From contig NZ_FNHE01000012.1 in assembly GCF_900103785.1 (NCBI RefSeq), positions 112,144 through 176,143 on the forward strand: a DNA stretch of 64,000 bases, written 5' to 3'. The stretch is from Geodermatophilus siccatus. GTDB taxonomy: Bacteria; Actinomycetota; Actinomycetes; Mycobacteriales; Geodermatophilaceae. Under the pieces are notes generated by a model. That model saw nothing but the letters and a program-made list of their open reading frames with translations, did no database searches and was not told the DNA's origin. A program made the position numbers and the translations under genes. Positions 62,206-64,000 of this stretch are shown one piece after another; positions within the stretch are counted from its first letter, which is position 1, and each line of letters opens with the position of its first letter.

Positions 62206-63000
62206 GTGGGCGTCGAGGAGGGTTCTGGTGCGGAGCGGGGTCCGGCTGCGCTGGTCCAGTCGGTCGATCGGGCGCTGAGCGTCCTGGAGATCCTCGCGGT
62301 CCGGGGTGAGGCCGGGGTCACCGAGATCGCCGCGGAGCTCGGGGTGCACAAGTCGACCGCGTTCCGGCTGGTCGCCGTCCTGGAGAACCGGGGCTTCGTC
62401 GAGCAGCTGGCCGATCGCGGCAAGTACCGCCTGGGCGTCGGGATCGTCCGCCTGGCCGGCGCGACCGCGGCCCAGCTCGACCTCTCCCGGGAGGGGCGCC
62501 AGGTCTGCGAGGAGCTCGCGGTCGCCGTCGGGGAGACGGTCAACATCGCCATCCTCGACGGCGACCGGGCGGTCAACATCACCCAGGTGCGGGGCCCGGC
62601 GACGATCAGCACCCACAACTGGGTGGGGCGGGGGACGCCGCTGCACGCCACGTCCAGCGGCAAGGTGCTCCTCGCCCACGCCCCCGAGGCCGTGCGGAAG
62701 GCCGTGCTGTCCGGCGTCCTGCAGCGCTACACCGACGCCACGGTCACCGATCCGGACGTCCTGCAGCGGCAGCTCGAGGAGGTCGCCGCCCGTGGCTGGG
62801 GGGTCACGGTCGAGGAGCTCGAGGTCGGCCTCAACGCCGTCGCCGCGCCGGTGCGCGACGCGGTCGGGCAGGTGGCCGCGGCAGTGAGCGTGTCGGGCCC
62901 GTCCTTCCGGATGACCCCGGCGTCCCTCGGGGACCGGGTGGCCCCCCTGGTGGTCGAGGCGGCGAACACGCTCAGTCGGCGACTGGGGTTCTTCGCCTGA
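62206..63000 (+). CDS. IclR-family transcriptional regulator
   Basis: A 264-residue regulator: an N-terminal winged helix (SVDRALSVLEILAVRG, VTEIAAELGVHKSTAFRLVAVLENRGFV) and a C-terminal IclR ligand domain (LRLAGATAAQL-like start, TPLHATSSGKVLLAH, GWGVTVEELEVGLNAVAAPV). It is divergent from the ferredoxin operon and upstream of the Rieske oxygenase gene, so it is the natural controller of both. The GTG has no ribosome site, and TAGGCT at 62194-62199 would place transcription start close to it, suggesting a leaderless mRNA. Confidence 0.9.
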   Translation: MGVEEGSGAERGPAALVQSVDRALSVLEILAVRGEAGVTEIAAELGVHKSTAFRLVAVLENRGFVEQLADRGKYRLGVGIVRLAGATAAQLDLSREGRQVCEELAVAVGETVNIAILDGDRAVNITQVRGPATISTHNWVGRGTPLHATSSGKVLLAHAPEAVRKAVLSGVLQRYTDATVTDPDVLQRQLEEVAARGWGVTVEELEVGLNAVAAPVRDAVGQVAAAVSVSGPSFRMTPASLGDRVAPLVVEAANTLSRRLGFFA

Positions 63001-63147
63001 CGGTGGTTGTGTAGAACGCAACGGGGATCGTAATCTGCAACACAGTCGTCAGCGAGGGGTTCCTGCGGACGACGACGGGGTCCACCCTGCTCTGCACAGT
63101 TCGACCGCCGGCGTGCCTGTGTACGCCCGACGCCACCGAGGTGCCGT
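63001..63147 (+). promoter_or_regulatory. Promoter of Rieske oxygenase gene with operator-like repeat
   Basis: GTTGTGTAGAACGCAAC at 63006-63022 is an imperfect copy of the palindrome at 62105. It overlaps a possible -35 (TTGTGT, 63007-63012), and TAATCT at 63031-63036 fits a -10 with an 18-base spacer. GAGGTG precedes the ATG at 63148. Regulation by the IclR protein is a reasonable inference. Confidence 0.5.
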
Positions 63148-64000
63148 ATGACCGCCACCGATCTGCCCGCGAGCCTGATCTCCACCCTGCCGGGCCACTA
63201 CTACACCGACCCGGCCGTGTTCGCCCTGGAGCAGTCCCGGGTCTTCGAGACCATGTGGTTCTGCGCGGTGCGCTCGGCGGACCTGCCGACTCCGGGGAAG
63301 TTCCGCAAGGTCCAGGTCGGCCGGGAGAGCGTGCTGGTCGTCCGCGGCCGGGACGGGCAGCTGCGGGCCTTCCTCAACATCTGCCGGCACCGCGGCGCGC
63401 AGATCTGCACCGAGGACGCCGGTGAGGTCAAGCGGGCCTTCCAGTGCCCGTACCACGCCTGGACCTACGACCTGGCCGGCAAGCTGGTCGCCGCGCCGAA
63501 CCTGACCAAGATGCCCGACATCGACCGGGTGCAGTACGGCCTGGTGCCGGTGGCGCTGCGGGAGTGGCTCGGCTACGCCTGGGTGTGCCTGGCCGAGCAG
63601 CCGCCGTCGTTCGAGGACGACGTCATGGGCGCCATCGCCGAGCGCCTCGGGAGCCGGGAGTCCATCGACGGCTACGAGCTGGACGCGCTCACCGTGGGCC
63701 GCCGCATCACCTACGACGTGCAGGCCAACTGGAAGCTCATCATCGAGAACTTCATGGAGTGCTACCACTGCGCGACCATCCACCCCGAGCTCACCGAGGT
63801 GCTGCCGGAGTTCGCCGACGGCTACGCCGCGCAGTTCTTCGTCGGGCACGGCGCGGAGTTCGGCGCCGACGTGCAGGGCTTCACCGTCGACGGCGGCGAG
63901 GGCTTCGACAAGCTCCCCGGCGTCGACGAGGACCACGACCGCCGCTACTACGCCATCACCGTGCGGCCGACGGTCTTCGTCAACCTGGTGCCCGACCACG
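63148..64000 (+). CDS. Rieske oxygenase large subunit, GbcA-like, 3' end cut by window
   Basis: The first 284 residues of a Rieske non-heme iron oxygenase. Cluster ligands are Cys79, His81, Cys100 and His103 (CRHRG and CPYHAW). The catalytic-domain segment NWKLIIENFMECYHCATIH supplies the mononuclear-iron histidines 207 and 212. That segment, with PELTEVLPEF, is typical of glycine betaine demethylases (GbcA), which remove a methyl group from glycine betaine to give dimethylglycine and formaldehyde. Choline and betaine aldehyde dehydrogenase genes nearby support this. Related stachydrine or carnitine oxygenases cannot be excluded. Start ATG with GAGGTG upstream. Confidence 0.82.
   Translation, partial: MTATDLPASLISTLPGHYYTDPAVFALEQSRVFETMWFCAVRSADLPTPGKFRKVQVGRESVLVVRGRDGQLRAFLNICRHRGAQICTEDAGEVKRAFQCPYHAWTYDLAGKLVAAPNLTKMPDIDRVQYGLVPVALREWLGYAWVCLAEQPPSFEDDVMGAIAERLGSRESIDGYELDALTVGRRITYDVQANWKLIIENFMECYHCATIHPELTEVLPEFADGYAAQFFVGHGAEFGADVQGFTVDGGEGFDKLPGVDEDHDRRYYAITVRPTVFVNLVPDH

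Noticed and set aside
63049..63999. Minus-strand frame of 316 codons at the window end
   Set aside because: It is antisense to the Rieske oxygenase gene, whose cluster and iron ligands are intact, and its translation shows no motif.

Overview
The window is very GC-rich (roughly three quarters G+C), gene-dense, full of GTG starts and 1-8 bp start/stop overlaps, and its gene repertoire is that of a soil actinobacterium. The families present and the short GC-rich hairpins after stop codons would fit Geodermatophilaceae (Blastococcus, Geodermatophilus, Modestobacter), but that placement is inference. I found no rRNA, tRNA, CRISPR array, transposase or phage gene. It reads as ordinary chromosome.

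Region by region. 1-8.9 kb: end of a sugar isomerase, a cupredoxin lipoprotein, a hydrolase, a divergent wHTH regulator, a DoxX membrane protein, a DEAD-box RNA helicase, and a divergent GlxA-type regulator/MFS exporter pair. 9-16.3 kb: an aldehyde dehydrogenase/GMC oxidoreductase pair, a PPK2 polyphosphate kinase and a 1042-residue sacsin-like GHKL ATPase. 17.4-23.3 kb: a STAS anti-anti-sigma factor and a complete five-gene LIV-type ABC importer operon. 23.4-25.3 kb: an endonuclease I-family nuclease and the scar of a deletion that left only the 3' ends of a lacI-type regulator and a sugar isomerase. 25.3-31.3 kb: an MFS protein, thiolase, SDR and DUF1206 membrane proteins. 31.4-34.7 kb: a macro-like/SIR2 fusion and a CYP152-type P450 with the OleT-type histidine. 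34.8-37.1 kb: HelD, an RNA polymerase-recycling helicase. 37.3-39.9 kb: an Lrp regulator with an ornithine cyclodeaminase-like enzyme and an aminotransferase. 39.9-44.1 kb: larA divergent from larE-larB-larC, a whole nickel-pincer racemase system. 44.2-48.4 kb: a zinc-ribbon microprotein, a hemerythrin-like protein, and an RsbQ/RsbP-like stress-signalling pair. 48.9-51.2 kb: two acyl-CoA dehydrogenases. 51.4-52.7 kb: duplicated two-domain barrel proteins.

The last 11 kb (53.0-64.0 kb) looks like a choline-to-glycine-betaine degradation locus: betaine aldehyde dehydrogenase with an APC permease, choline dehydrogenase in an operon with a Rieske ferredoxin and its reductase, an IclR regulator, and the start of a GbcA-like Rieske oxygenase that runs off the window. 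A GTTG/CAAC palindrome, perfect before the ferredoxin and imperfect before the oxygenase, is a candidate operator joining the two arms. A DUF294/exonuclease signalling pair sits inside this locus.

The best candidates for under-described biology are the macro-like/SIR2 fusion, the OleT-like P450, the RsbQ/RsbP module, the lar cluster with an unsplit larC, the deletion scar, and a family of about a dozen related hairpin elements placed directly after stop codons.
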